Shown here piece after piece: positions 1-7,779 of a stretch of 22,552 bases of DNA. Under the pieces are notes generated by a model. It worked only from the letters and a program-made list of their open reading frames with translations, ran no database searches and had not been told where the DNA came from. The DNA is from a virus. Each line of letters opens with the position of its first letter. Position 1 is the first letter of the stretch. The stretch spans positions 1-22,552 of IMG/VR virus record IMGVR_UViG_3300023210_000245, one strand, 5' to 3'. The position numbers were made by a program, and so were the translations under genes.

Positions 1-322
1 TTGATTGAGTTGGTGTAATACCTACTTTAGCATTGTTAGTAGTAATATCCGCTGATTGTTGTGCGGTTATTGTATTTGGCTTATTTAATATTTCTGAAAC
101 ACCACTTGTAGAATCCCAATCAGAATTTACTTGAGGAACTACATCAATGTTAGTCCAAGATTTATTTCTTCTACCATAAGTACTACCATCAATTGGTGCT
201 TCAGTAACAAAGTCAGTTCCAACCTGATCTTTAATAAAGGTAGTTATTATTTCTTGATAATCAGTTACCGTAATTTTTATTACCTCTGGTGTATCAGTAA
301 CTATGATATTAATAGTTTCCAT
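1..322 (-). CDS. Tail-fibre/tail-tip protein, partial (cut by left window edge)
   Basis: An open minus-strand frame starts at the ATG at 322 and runs out of the window with no stop; about 107 codons are visible. The N-terminal ~30 residues form a V/T/I-rich strand pattern. Next comes a segment with NSDWDSTSGVSEILNKP, then ITAQQSADITTNNAKVGIT. Both phrases are of a type common in collar and shaft parts of phage tail fibres and other virion surface proteins, often just before long repetitive or coiled-coil stretches (family knowledge). The start lies 2 nt after the stop of the preceding tail gene, so the two are probably co-translated. As the last gene of the visible tail module it probably encodes a fibre or fibre-attached protein. 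The C-terminal domain, which would show the receptor or enzymatic role, is outside the window. Confidence 0.72.
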   Translation of the reverse strand, partial: METINIIVTDTPEVIKITVTDYQEIITTFIKDQVGTDFVTEAPIDGSTYGRRNKSWTNIDVVPQVNSDWDSTSGVSEILNKPNTITAQQSADITTNNAKVGITPTQS

Positions 323-324
323 TA

Positions 325-690
325 TTATTGAGTTTTTGTTATAATACCTATAACATTCATAGTTCCTCTAACATGAGTTTGAAGAACACCATCGCTTAAT
401 TTTATTCTAACATCATAATAATAAGTTCCTGCACACCAATCTAATTCAAGTATTTGGTTTAAACGTAATTGACCAGTAGCTATATCTACCCAGTCAAGTC
501 CATTACCTATTGAAAAGTCTCCTTGAATATAACCTTTAGCACTTCCTTCTCTAAATTGAACAAAAGCTAATGCTCCAGTCATATCTCTTTGTGTTCCATC
601 TTCATTGAAGAACTCAAATAATACTGGTCTTGATGTGTTTCCTACTTTTCTGTCTAATAAATCACTTACTGCTATTACTTGATTTCCCAT
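325..690 (-). CDS. Small Ig-like/BppU-N-like tail-tip protein, 121 aa
   Basis: A 121-residue protein that looks like a single beta-sandwich. The pattern 'FEFFNEDGTQRDMTGA' (residues ~26-41), a middle 'DIATGQLRL', and 'AGTYYYDVRIKLSDGVLQT' followed by G-T-M-N-V matches the small Ig-like domain seen at the N-terminus of baseplate upper proteins and many tail-associated proteins of phages. That assignment is by pattern, not by a search. A linker, stabiliser or decoration of the tail tip is the likely role. A TAACTTTG box lies exactly 5 nt upstream of the ATG, in the 28-nt gap after the 67-aa gene. The fibre-like gene begins 2 nt after its stop. No signal peptide or membrane segment is seen. Confidence 0.75.
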   Translation of the reverse strand: MGNQVIAVSDLLDRKVGNTSRPVLFEFFNEDGTQRDMTGALAFVQFREGSAKGYIQGDFSIGNGLDWVDIATGQLRLNQILELDWCAGTYYYDVRIKLSDGVLQTHVRGTMNVIGIITKTQ

Positions 691-695
691 AATTA

Positions 696-703
696 CAAAG
701 TTA
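696..703 (-). promoter_or_regulatory. Candidate Bacteroidota -7 box (TAACTTTG)
   Basis: The minus-strand sequence TAACTTTG fits the Bacteroidota -7 consensus TAnnTTTG and is followed by 5 nt (TAATT) and then the ATG of the 121-aa gene at 690. It lies in a non-coding gap. No clear TTG -33 element is present at the usual distance, so strength is uncertain. If used, the transcript would start at or next to the ATG, giving a leaderless mRNA. Confidence 0.35.
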
Positions 704-718
704 CTATTTTTATTTATT

Positions 719-922
719 TTATTCTATCTCATCTGGAACTATTCCATTTTCTATTAAAATCTCTATCCACACATCCTTATCTAAATAAGTATTCATTACT
801 GGTTGTCCCGTTTGCATTGTTTGGTTTGGATAAACAGAACCGTAACTCATTAATATTGTACTATCTGTATTCCATAATATAAAGTAAGTTATTTGACTTG
901 GAAAAACTATTTCATTATTCAT
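719..922 (-). CDS. Small tail-region protein, 67 aa, unknown function
   Basis: A 67-residue acidic protein starting at 922 after an (AT)n run. It has hydrophobic/aromatic strands at the N-terminus ('YFILWNTDSTILMSYG', residues ~13-28), a central Q/T/G-rich turn with 'QTMQTGQPVMNTY', and a C-terminal 'DKDVWIEILIENGIVPDEIE'. Short proteins of this layout, with a final 'D..W...L', occur among tail-fibre genes of Bacteroidota phages and may be fibre-associated or chaperone-like (inference). It sits between the large LRR protein (18 nt upstream) and the Ig-like protein (28 nt downstream) in the same orientation. The opposite-strand reading of this stretch is weaker. No firm family is recognised. 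Confidence 0.6.
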   Translation of the reverse strand: MNNEIVFPSQITYFILWNTDSTILMSYGSVYPNQTMQTGQPVMNTYLDKDVWIEILIENGIVPDEIE

Positions 923-940
923 ATATATATATATTATTTA

Positions 941-2566
941 TTAAGCAACCCCACCACCATCTGTTATTGTCCAATTATAAGTGCTTATAATTGATGCTCT
1001 AGCAGTTGCAGCAGAACCAAAAGCTGAATATTGTGAATTCCCAAAAGCTGCGGTAACATTACTTTGTAATGATTGAGATTCCCAAGATATTAAAGTAGCA
1101 TTGTAATTTGCTATTGATAAACCATTAGCACTACTCATAAAAAAATTAAAATTTGTTGCACTAGTTACATCCCAAGAAGCTAAACTATAATCAAACAAAT
1201 CACAATCTCTTAACATTCCTTGAAAGTTTGTTCCGCTTGATACATCCCAACCAGAACAATCAAAAGTTGTAGTTGATAAATATTCAAATGTATTTTGAAA
1301 GGTTTCTACTAAAGATGTATCCCAACTTGTAACGTTTAAAGATGATAAGCTTGTGCAACTTGCAAATAAACTTGTCATATTTTCAGCACTTGATGTATTC
1401 CAATTTGAAACATCTAAAGCAGTTAAGTTTGTACATTGTAAAAACATAGCTTGAAAATTTTCTACAGAAGATACGTTCCAACTAGAAACGTCTAAAGATG
1501 TTAAATCTTCACACCTATAAAAAGTTAAAAGAAATTTTTGAACACTTGATACGTTCCAATTTGAAACATCTAAAGTTGTTATATCTCTACATTCATAAAA
1601 CATTTGTTGCATATTAGTAACACTACTAACGTCCCAATTTGTTGTCGAACCTACTGTTGTTAAGTTTTGACATTGATAAAACATACCTGTTGTATTTGTC
1701 ACACTACTCATATCCCAATTAGTTGTAGTTAAAGTTGACAAACCTTGACATTGATAAAATATATAAGAAGCATCTAATAAACTTGATGTATTCCAAGATG
1801 AAACATCTAAACTTGTTAATTGATTACAAGCTCTAAAAACACTATTTAAACTTGTAACCGATGATACGTTCCAATTTGAAATATCTAAAGATGTTAAACT
1901 TGAACAATTAAAAAATAAAAATTGCATAGCAGTAACACTTGAAACGTTCCAATTTGCTACATTTAAAGTTGTTAATTGACTACATCCTCTAAAAGTATTT
2001 GTCATTGTCGTAACTGATGATACATCCCAACTTGAAATATTTAAAGATGTTAAGCTTGAACAATTAAAAAAAGAATCATTTAAATTTGTTTGACTACTCA
2101 AATCCCAATTTTGAATATTTGGTATTGATGTTAAAGATGAACAGTTATAAAACATACCCGAAAAACCAGTATTAAGTGTAAATCTTGGAACGTCAGTTGC
2201 AGTTATTGTTAAGTTAGTACAACCCGAAAAAGTACTTCCTTTTGAAACATTAAAACCACCCCAATTAGAAATGTTTGTTATTTTAATAGCATCAGTACCA
2301 GTAGCATTATTACGTAATCCTTTTACGTTCCCCGTAACAGTTATGTTGTAAGTACCACCCGATGAATAAACGTGAGTTGCTTCGGATTGAGTAGGACTTG
2401 TTATTAAATCACTTTGACCATCTCCCCAATTAACAAACCAACTAAAATTTCCAGATTCTAATGGTATTTTATAACTGCTTGAATTAGTTGTTTGGGCATT
2501 TACTAAAGTAGTATCAATAGTAAATGCAAAAGCTTGTTCGTATCTATGTGAATTTACAAAATTCAT
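941..2566 (-). CDS. PKD + BspA/DUF285-type leucine-rich repeat protein, putative tail adhesin (541 aa)
   Basis: Residues ~43-80 look like a PKD domain: WGDG at 47-50, then 'THVYSSGGTYNITVTG'. From ~113 to ~480 there is an array of 26-residue units with consensus hFxxCxxLTsLDVSsWNVSSV. The unit tryptophans fall at 154, 180, 206, 232, 258, 284, 311, 337, 363, 389, 415, 440 and 465. This is the BspA-like leucine-rich repeat (DUF285/PF03382) type, known from surface and secreted proteins that bind host or matrix partners. The C-terminus 'ASIISTYNWTITDGG' is the closing segment often seen on such proteins in flavobacteria. There is no signal peptide, so it is more likely a virion component than an exported protein. 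It starts by a TAATG overlap with the upstream tail gene. Receptor binding is the best guess for its role. Confidence 0.85.
   Translation of the reverse strand: MNFVNSHRYEQAFAFTIDTTLVNAQTTNSSSYKIPLESGNFSWFVNWGDGQSDLITSPTQSEATHVYSSGGTYNITVTGNVKGLRNNATGTDAIKITNISNWGGFNVSKGSTFSGCTNLTITATDVPRFTLNTGFSGMFYNCSSLTSIPNIQNWDLSSQTNLNDSFFNCSSLTSLNISSWDVSSVTTMTNTFRGCSQLTTLNVANWNVSSVTAMQFLFFNCSSLTSLDISNWNVSSVTSLNSVFRACNQLTSLDVSSWNTSSLLDASYIFYQCQGLSTLTTTNWDMSSVTNTTGMFYQCQNLTTVGSTTNWDVSSVTNMQQMFYECRDITTLDVSNWNVSSVQKFLLTFYRCEDLTSLDVSSWNVSSVENFQAMFLQCTNLTALDVSNWNTSSAENMTSLFASCTSLSSLNVTSWDTSLVETFQNTFEYLSTTTFDCSGWDVSSGTNFQGMLRDCDLFDYSLASWDVTSATNFNFFMSSANGLSIANYNATLISWESQSLQSNVTAAFGNSQYSAFGSAATARASIISTYNWTITDGGGVA
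1127..2230 (-). repeat. Tandem 78-bp (26-codon) coding repeats
   Basis: About 13 units with a 78-bp period encode the LRR array; for example the 'ttcca' Trp-codon context recurs at 1398 and 1476. Most units are 26 codons; one is 27 and the last two are 25. Units are diverged at the DNA level but keep the F..C..LT.LDVS.WNVSS frame. Such arrays can gain or lose units by recombination. Confidence 0.8.
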
Positions 2567-3243
2567 TATTGTGCAAAAGGTATATTATAAGTAATTGTTC
2601 CTTTTAACCCAGAACCTGGATTAGTAGAACCTATTTGAGTTACGTGAACAGAAACTATATCTCCAATGCTAAAAGACCCGTTTTGAACAACTGATGGTTG
2701 AGTCGCAGAAGCATAAGTAGTAAGTACTCCTGCATCAATTGTAGCTAATGTAAACATAATACTTACGTTATTTTTTTTCACATCAATTATAATTCCGCTT
2801 CCCGTTGGTGCTTCAGTTACGCTAAATGCAACACTAGAAATATAATTATAACTTCTATTACAAGTCATGGCAAAAACTCTTTGAACTGCTAAATCACTAC
2901 TTTCGTCACTTGCTGCAAAATCAAAATAGTCTGGACTAAATTCCAAACCATTCTCACTTGCATTAACTTTAACGTTTTGCCCTGCTTTTAAATTATAACT
3001 TGTAGGTGTATCCGTTAAATCTAAAAAGCTACTTGCTCCTCCTCCGCTAGTAAGAGCAGCTACTTGTTCCGCAGTACAACTTACTGTTTGTCCAGTAGAT
3101 GCTATTCTTAAAAGAAATAAATCAGCATCTTGTATTCCTACACCAACAGTTAATACTGGTAATTCATTTAATTGTTTTGCCTGATCTATTAAAGTTTGTA
3201 TTGCAGTTGTGTTTTGGTCTACTTGTATTTCTACTCTTGCCAT
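2566..3243 (-). CDS. Tail-tip/virion surface protein, 225 aa
   Basis: Three parts are visible. Residues 1-35 are a heptad-like helix (VDQNTTAIQTLIDQAKQL), a likely trimerising coiled coil. Residues ~72-102 carry 'SFLDLTDTPTSYNLKAGQNV' and 'ASENGLEF', a linker seen in many phage fibre and neck-appendage proteins. Residues ~115-225 form a beta-rich domain with 'APTGSGIIIDVKKNNVSIM', typical of C-terminal domains of virion surface proteins. The role is probably a short tail fibre or an attachment platform for the LRR protein, whose start codon overlaps this gene's stop (TAATG). Family is by pattern recognition only; the exact role is inferred from position in the tail-tip module. Confidence 0.72.
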   Translation of the reverse strand: MARVEIQVDQNTTAIQTLIDQAKQLNELPVLTVGVGIQDADLFLLRIASTGQTVSCTAEQVAALTSGGGASSFLDLTDTPTSYNLKAGQNVKVNASENGLEFSPDYFDFAASDESSDLAVQRVFAMTCNRSYNYISSVAFSVTEAPTGSGIIIDVKKNNVSIMFTLATIDAGVLTTYASATQPSVVQNGSFSIGDIVSVHVTQIGSTNPGSGLKGTITYNIPFAQ

Positions 3244-3247
3244 AATT

Positions 3248-5365
3248 TTATATTTTTATTGAACCACCTAAATTGGTTTTTGTTAATCCTGGAATGTATA
3301 AAGTTCTATAGCTTTCATCATTTCCAATATTTGAATTTATAAATGAGTTAAAATTCTCTCTACTTCTTAATAATGTAACGTTTATTCTATAAAGATTTGT
3401 ATTTAGAATTGGCTCAATTTCAAGATTACTTTCCTTTACATAACCTAAACCATTAACAAATAAATTTTCACTTGACAAAGCTAATGATATTTTCATCATA
3501 ACTTTATATGTTACTTCCGCAAAAGATATGTTCATACCAGAATGAACAATTGATTCTGAAAGATAAGTATTAGTATCTCCTCTTATAACTTGAACACTAT
3601 CATCTATGGTTGAATTAGAGAAAAGAATTTCAGCACGTATAAAGTGTTTTATTCCATAAATGTAAAATACACTTCTATTGTTATTATTTGAATAATTAAT
3701 TGAAACATATTTATTTAAATCATAATTATCTTCAGTCTTTATTATTTCAATCCAATTTGAATAATAATTTCTTGCATCATAAAGATTATCTGTATTAGTT
3801 AATTTAAGTCTAACAGTTGGCTCTAATCCTCCTTGAATAATTATATTATTAAAATCTACATTAAATTCATAAACTTCAAAGTTTAAAATATCATAATATG
3901 ACCTTGCTGTAACTGTTATTGGATTTGTACTAAGATTTCCATATTCAAATATAATAACTCTTTTTTCAATTGTTTCATCATAAAGAATATCTGATATAGT
4001 ATGAACACCTCCAGTTCCAGATGTTTGAATTTGTATATCAACAGTATTTCCAATATATGCAAAGTCTGGAAGATTACCATTTAAATCATAAGTTCCAGTT
4101 ACAACACCCGTTTCATCATAAATATTACCAGTAAGAAAATATATTGCAGTAAGTCCTGGTCCATAGCTATACATTTCTGCATCTAATGCTTCAAATAAAT
4201 TCATATTATTTGACATCTTTTCAACTGTAATTGTTTCTGAAATATCAACTCCTTCACAGTTTTGCATTTTAACTATATTACTATCAAAATTTGATTTAAA
4301 CTGAATCCTAACATTATCTTCTTCTCTAAATATTAATCTTTCATCAAATAATATATCTTGTGTATCTGTTTTAGCTAAAACATTTTCTGGGTTTTTATTA
4401 ATACCATCTTGTGTTCCATTCCATACTTGACTTTCAGCAAACCCAATTGAATTTAAATCTGAAATAAAAACAAATGGCTCTCTACTACTTGAGCTTGATG
4501 AAACTGTATAATCTTTTTGAACTGTACATCCTAAATTATCTTTAACATACATAGTATAATCTCCATCTGTTTGTCCTGTAAAGATATTACTTGCTTGAAA
4601 ATTAACATTATCAAGACTATAAACTAATGATTCTGTAAATGGTTGTTGAGATAATTGATTAATATAAAATATATTTGTTGTAACAGTTGCTCCAAGTAAA
4701 GGATTAGGCAATACTATTATTTTAAAACCAGCAGGCAATATTTTTCTTATATAAATATAATCATCTCCCCATTTTAATTGAGCAACATCTAGACTTGGAC
4801 TTCCTCCTTTGTGAACGTATATTTTTGTGGGTATTGTTCTTGTTACTGGTACTTTAAATGGATTTGTTGTAACTGCAATTATAGGAGCGTTTCCAAGTGC
4901 ATAAGAATAACCAGTAGCTTGTTCGCTTGTAGTTATTTCAACATCTATTAAATCACAAGGTGTTGTTGGATGAACTGCTAAACTTGCTTGTGTAAGAGTA
5001 AAGGTTTCGGGTACTGGTGCATCAATAGATGATGTTGCTCCAGTAGTTGTTGTAAAAGTTTCGAATGACCAAGCTAAATCAATTTCAATTGTAACAACAT
5101 TTGAAACTCTTGAAATAGTCATTAATTTTCCAATATTGTTATCTACATTAAAATATTTTTCATAAGCAATTGCTTCAGCTTCTCCTAATGTTGGTAAAGG
5201 ATTATTTATAGGTATTTGATTATTTTGAGTTCTTGATGTAGTTACAAATGTGCTTAATAACTCAACAGTAGCTAAACTTGATGTTTGTTTTCTAAAGAAA
5301 GAAATTGTTTCTCCGTTTAATGCTGACCTATTGAAAGTTATTACTATATTCCCTTTTTGTGACAT
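3248..5365 (-). CDS. Large tail-tip/baseplate protein with SprB-like repeat (705 aa)
   Basis: A 705-residue beta-rich protein with no signal peptide. Residues ~1-100 are a compact N-terminal domain. Residues ~120-187 form one strand-rich unit (ATGYSYALGNAPI). Residues ~246-288 read 'LVYSLDNVNFQASNIFTG', 'GDYTMYVKDNLGCTV', matching the SprB-type repeat of flavobacterial gliding adhesins. A serine run at ~289-294 then links to a long C-terminal part (~296-705), where 'PFVFISDLNSIGFAES' and 'VRIQFKSNFDSNIV' start a series of Ig-like or jelly-roll segments. The gene follows the 787-aa tail protein after a 39-nt gap and precedes the coiled-coil tail protein by 4 nt. The likely role is a central tail-tip or baseplate protein; enzymatic motifs were not seen. 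The tail role is inferred from position. Confidence 0.75.
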   Translation of the reverse strand: MSQKGNIVITFNRSALNGETISFFRKQTSSLATVELLSTFVTTSRTQNNQIPINNPLPTLGEAEAIAYEKYFNVDNNIGKLMTISRVSNVVTIEIDLAWSFETFTTTTGATSSIDAPVPETFTLTQASLAVHPTTPCDLIDVEITTSEQATGYSYALGNAPIIAVTTNPFKVPVTRTIPTKIYVHKGGSPSLDVAQLKWGDDYIYIRKILPAGFKIIVLPNPLLGATVTTNIFYINQLSQQPFTESLVYSLDNVNFQASNIFTGQTDGDYTMYVKDNLGCTVQKDYTVSSSSSSREPFVFISDLNSIGFAESQVWNGTQDGINKNPENVLAKTDTQDILFDERLIFREEDNVRIQFKSNFDSNIVKMQNCEGVDISETITVEKMSNNMNLFEALDAEMYSYGPGLTAIYFLTGNIYDETGVVTGTYDLNGNLPDFAYIGNTVDIQIQTSGTGGVHTISDILYDETIEKRVIIFEYGNLSTNPITVTARSYYDILNFEVYEFNVDFNNIIIQGGLEPTVRLKLTNTDNLYDARNYYSNWIEIIKTEDNYDLNKYVSINYSNNNNRSVFYIYGIKHFIRAEILFSNSTIDDSVQVIRGDTNTYLSESIVHSGMNISFAEVTYKVMMKISLALSSENLFVNGLGYVKESNLEIEPILNTNLYRINVTLLRSRENFNSFINSNIGNDESYRTLYIPGLTKTNLGGSIKI

Positions 5366-5404
5366 AATTTTATATTATACAAATTTATTAAAATATTATT
5401 GATA

Positions 5405-7768
5405 TTAAATGGTTTCATTTGCTTTATAAAAACTAAAGTTTCCGCTTTTAGGTTTTAATGAAATTAAATACCCAGTTTCTGCTTCTTCATTTTCATTTAT
5501 AAACTCAAACTTAAAATACCAATTTGGCACTTCTTCAACTTCTCCATCAATTAAAACTTCTGTTGTTCCTAAAATTAAATTCATTAATTCATCATTTACT
5601 GGATGTGTAAAAGTAATAATCTCTGGTTTTAATATTGGTGTATCAAATCTTCTAACATCAAAAGGCTCTCCCTCTCTTACGTTTCCAGATTGTTCTCTTG
5701 GAGCTACACTTGGTAAGTATTCAGTTTGTAAATTTACATTAGCAGTAGAAGAACTTAAACTAACTAATTTATTTAAATTTACTTCTTCATTCATTCCAGA
5801 ACGTAAAACCCAACCATGTCTAAACATAGAACGTTTTGGTGTAAATCTCCAATTATGATATGTATCTGGACTTTCAATTCCAATTGGTTCGTATGCTAAT
5901 GCATCTTCCCATTCTAATTGATTATATATATTTTCTTTTATATTATACTTTAAATCTAAAAACCAAATATCATTATCTCCTTTTGCATCTGCTGTTTCAT
6001 CTAAAAATTGTGGTTGTCTTCTTGACAATTCCATTCCAGTTTCATCGCTTCTTATACTTGTTACTTTAGTAAATTTATTAGTTGTTTTTTTAATAGGAAA
6101 TACATAGTCTGATATTATATTAGGCTCATCTAATCCTAATTGATATTCATATTCTCCTGCTTTTTCATTACCAAATTTTCCAGATGAATTAAACATTTTG
6201 TCATCTACTTCTCTTGAAACTTCTTGAATTTGATTTGGTAATTTAATAACTACTGTTCTTCTGTAATAATGGTCTAAAGGTTCAAATCTTAATCTTTGAC
6301 CTTCGTTAGAAGCTTCAACGCCAACTCCAATATTAAATGTAGAACTTAAAGAATCAATAAGTTTTTTTAAACTAAAAGTAATATTTTTATAAAGTGGATT
6401 TGTTTGTGAAAAATCTCTAAGATTAAAGCCATTAATTAAACCTATCTGTGACCATTCTCCGCTTACTGGATATTGATAATCTTGATATTGTGGTGGGTTT
6501 CCTGATGATGTTGAAGGAAAATCTTCATTTGCTCTTCCAAAAACTCTTGAATAAAACTTCTTTTGTTTACCAGTAATAATTTCTGTTAATCTACTTGCAA
6601 GTTCATTAACAAAAGCAAATCTATAAGGTGTATTAGAATTATAACTTGATGTTTCTTTAACATCTATTTTATACTTTGAAACTGAATATCTAGGCGTAAA
6701 TTTTCCTGCATTTGGAGGATTAATAACACTAAATCCTTCACAATAAAATACAACAGCCATTGCCCAATAATTTGTAATTCCAGTTGCAAAAGTAAAATCC
6801 CCATTATAAACAAAAGGAACTCCTGGGTCAAGATAACCAGTTATAGGAGTTCCACCTACTGGAGGAATTACATCTTCACGTGCAATTGTATATTCTTCAG
6901 TTGATTCATTAAAATTATAGATAACAAGTTTTGCTCTATATCCTGGATTTCCAGTATTTATGTCATAACCCCAATTTACAGTAACATTTATATCAAGACT
7001 TACTTTAAGTGATGATTCAGTAATAACTTCTCCTTGTGTTAATGAATCGTTATAAAAAAAATTAGACTGCCAACCAAGTGATGAATTTTGGTCAAATAAC
7101 ATATCTGTTACTTCAACGTGCCTTCCAAATCCTTTAACTCCAAAAATTGTAGGTATTGTAAATTGATTACTAATTAAATCTCCAACGTTATTAAAATCTT
7201 GAAAATCAGATTGTGATTGAAATGCATTTTCTGCATATCCTTTACCTGATAAATCTCTTCCTTTAATACTTGTTTTATTACTATAATAATTTGATAATTG
7301 ATTGTTATTTAAATCTTTTAATCTTGACAATGAAAATTCATCTGATTGATAAGATTCTAATAACACTTCTAACTCTTTAGAATTGAAATTAAGCGTTACA
7401 GCACCATTCTTTTCTTTTTTAGTTGCAAAGTCAGCTATACCTCTATATTGTTGCTTAAACTTGATTGTATCAATTGTATCGCCAACAACATAACTTTCTC
7501 CTGATCTTAATTTAAATCTTGATAAATATAAATCAGCATTGATACCAAATATTCTATAAGTATCATTAATAAAATCTTTAGCTCTTCCTCTAAAAGATAG
7601 ACCACCAGTAAATTCAGTAATTATACCATGATATTTTTTGTCACGAACAATTTCTAATTCATCATCTTGCCATCCCTCTGGCTCTCTATCCATTATATAA
7701 GTTACTTCGTTTCCTCTTTGTAAAACGTAATAAACATAATCACTATTCTCTATTCTTAATTCGCTCAT
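5405..7768 (-). CDS. Tail-tip/distal tail-like structural protein (787 aa)
   Basis: First large gene after the tape measure, the position of distal-tail and tail-associated (baseplate hub) proteins in siphoviruses. The N-terminus has 'VYYVLQRGNEVTYIMDREPEG' split by turns, then 'KKYHGIITEFTGGLSFRGR' and 'DFINDTYRIFGINADLYL'. This suggests a beta-barrel domain that packs on the tail tube end, followed by 'GIADFATKKEKNGAVTLNF'. The middle and C-terminal parts are strand-rich with no recognised enzyme motif. The C-terminus (~700-787) has 'LKPEIITFTHPVNDELMNLI' and 'VPNWYFKFEFINENEEAETG'. It begins 11 nt after the tape measure stop. Function is inferred from order and size; I recognise the general type from Bacteroidota phages but cannot name a family. 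Confidence 0.72.
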   Translation of the reverse strand: MSELRIENSDYVYYVLQRGNEVTYIMDREPEGWQDDELEIVRDKKYHGIITEFTGGLSFRGRAKDFINDTYRIFGINADLYLSRFKLRSGESYVVGDTIDTIKFKQQYRGIADFATKKEKNGAVTLNFNSKELEVLLESYQSDEFSLSRLKDLNNNQLSNYYSNKTSIKGRDLSGKGYAENAFQSQSDFQDFNNVGDLISNQFTIPTIFGVKGFGRHVEVTDMLFDQNSSLGWQSNFFYNDSLTQGEVITESSLKVSLDINVTVNWGYDINTGNPGYRAKLVIYNFNESTEEYTIAREDVIPPVGGTPITGYLDPGVPFVYNGDFTFATGITNYWAMAVVFYCEGFSVINPPNAGKFTPRYSVSKYKIDVKETSSYNSNTPYRFAFVNELASRLTEIITGKQKKFYSRVFGRANEDFPSTSSGNPPQYQDYQYPVSGEWSQIGLINGFNLRDFSQTNPLYKNITFSLKKLIDSLSSTFNIGVGVEASNEGQRLRFEPLDHYYRRTVVIKLPNQIQEVSREVDDKMFNSSGKFGNEKAGEYEYQLGLDEPNIISDYVFPIKKTTNKFTKVTSIRSDETGMELSRRQPQFLDETADAKGDNDIWFLDLKYNIKENIYNQLEWEDALAYEPIGIESPDTYHNWRFTPKRSMFRHGWVLRSGMNEEVNLNKLVSLSSSTANVNLQTEYLPSVAPREQSGNVREGEPFDVRRFDTPILKPEIITFTHPVNDELMNLILGTTEVLIDGEVEEVPNWYFKFEFINENEEAETGYLISLKPKSGNFSFYKANETI

Positions 7769-7779
7769 TTAAAATTTTG

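Noticed and set aside
131-331. Plus-strand 66-codon frame at the left edge
   Set aside because: It lies antisense to the fibre-like gene, whose translation has recognisable virion motifs; the plus frame does not.
679-882. Plus-strand 67-codon frame
   Set aside because: It overlaps the 67-aa minus-strand gene, which fits the operon direction and spacing.
1127-2230. CRISPR array suspected from regular repeats
   Set aside because: The 78-bp periodicity is coding (26 residues), the units are diverged along their whole length and there are no conserved short repeats with unique spacers.
5380-5387. TAAATTTG box upstream of the 705-aa gene
   Set aside because: It is 14 nt before the ATG, has no -33 element, and lies in very AT-rich sequence where such matches are expected by chance.
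5860-6069. Plus-strand 69-codon hydrophobic frame
   Set aside because: Antisense of the 787-aa tail protein; Y/L/F-rich translation is the product of AT-rich complement, not a membrane gene.
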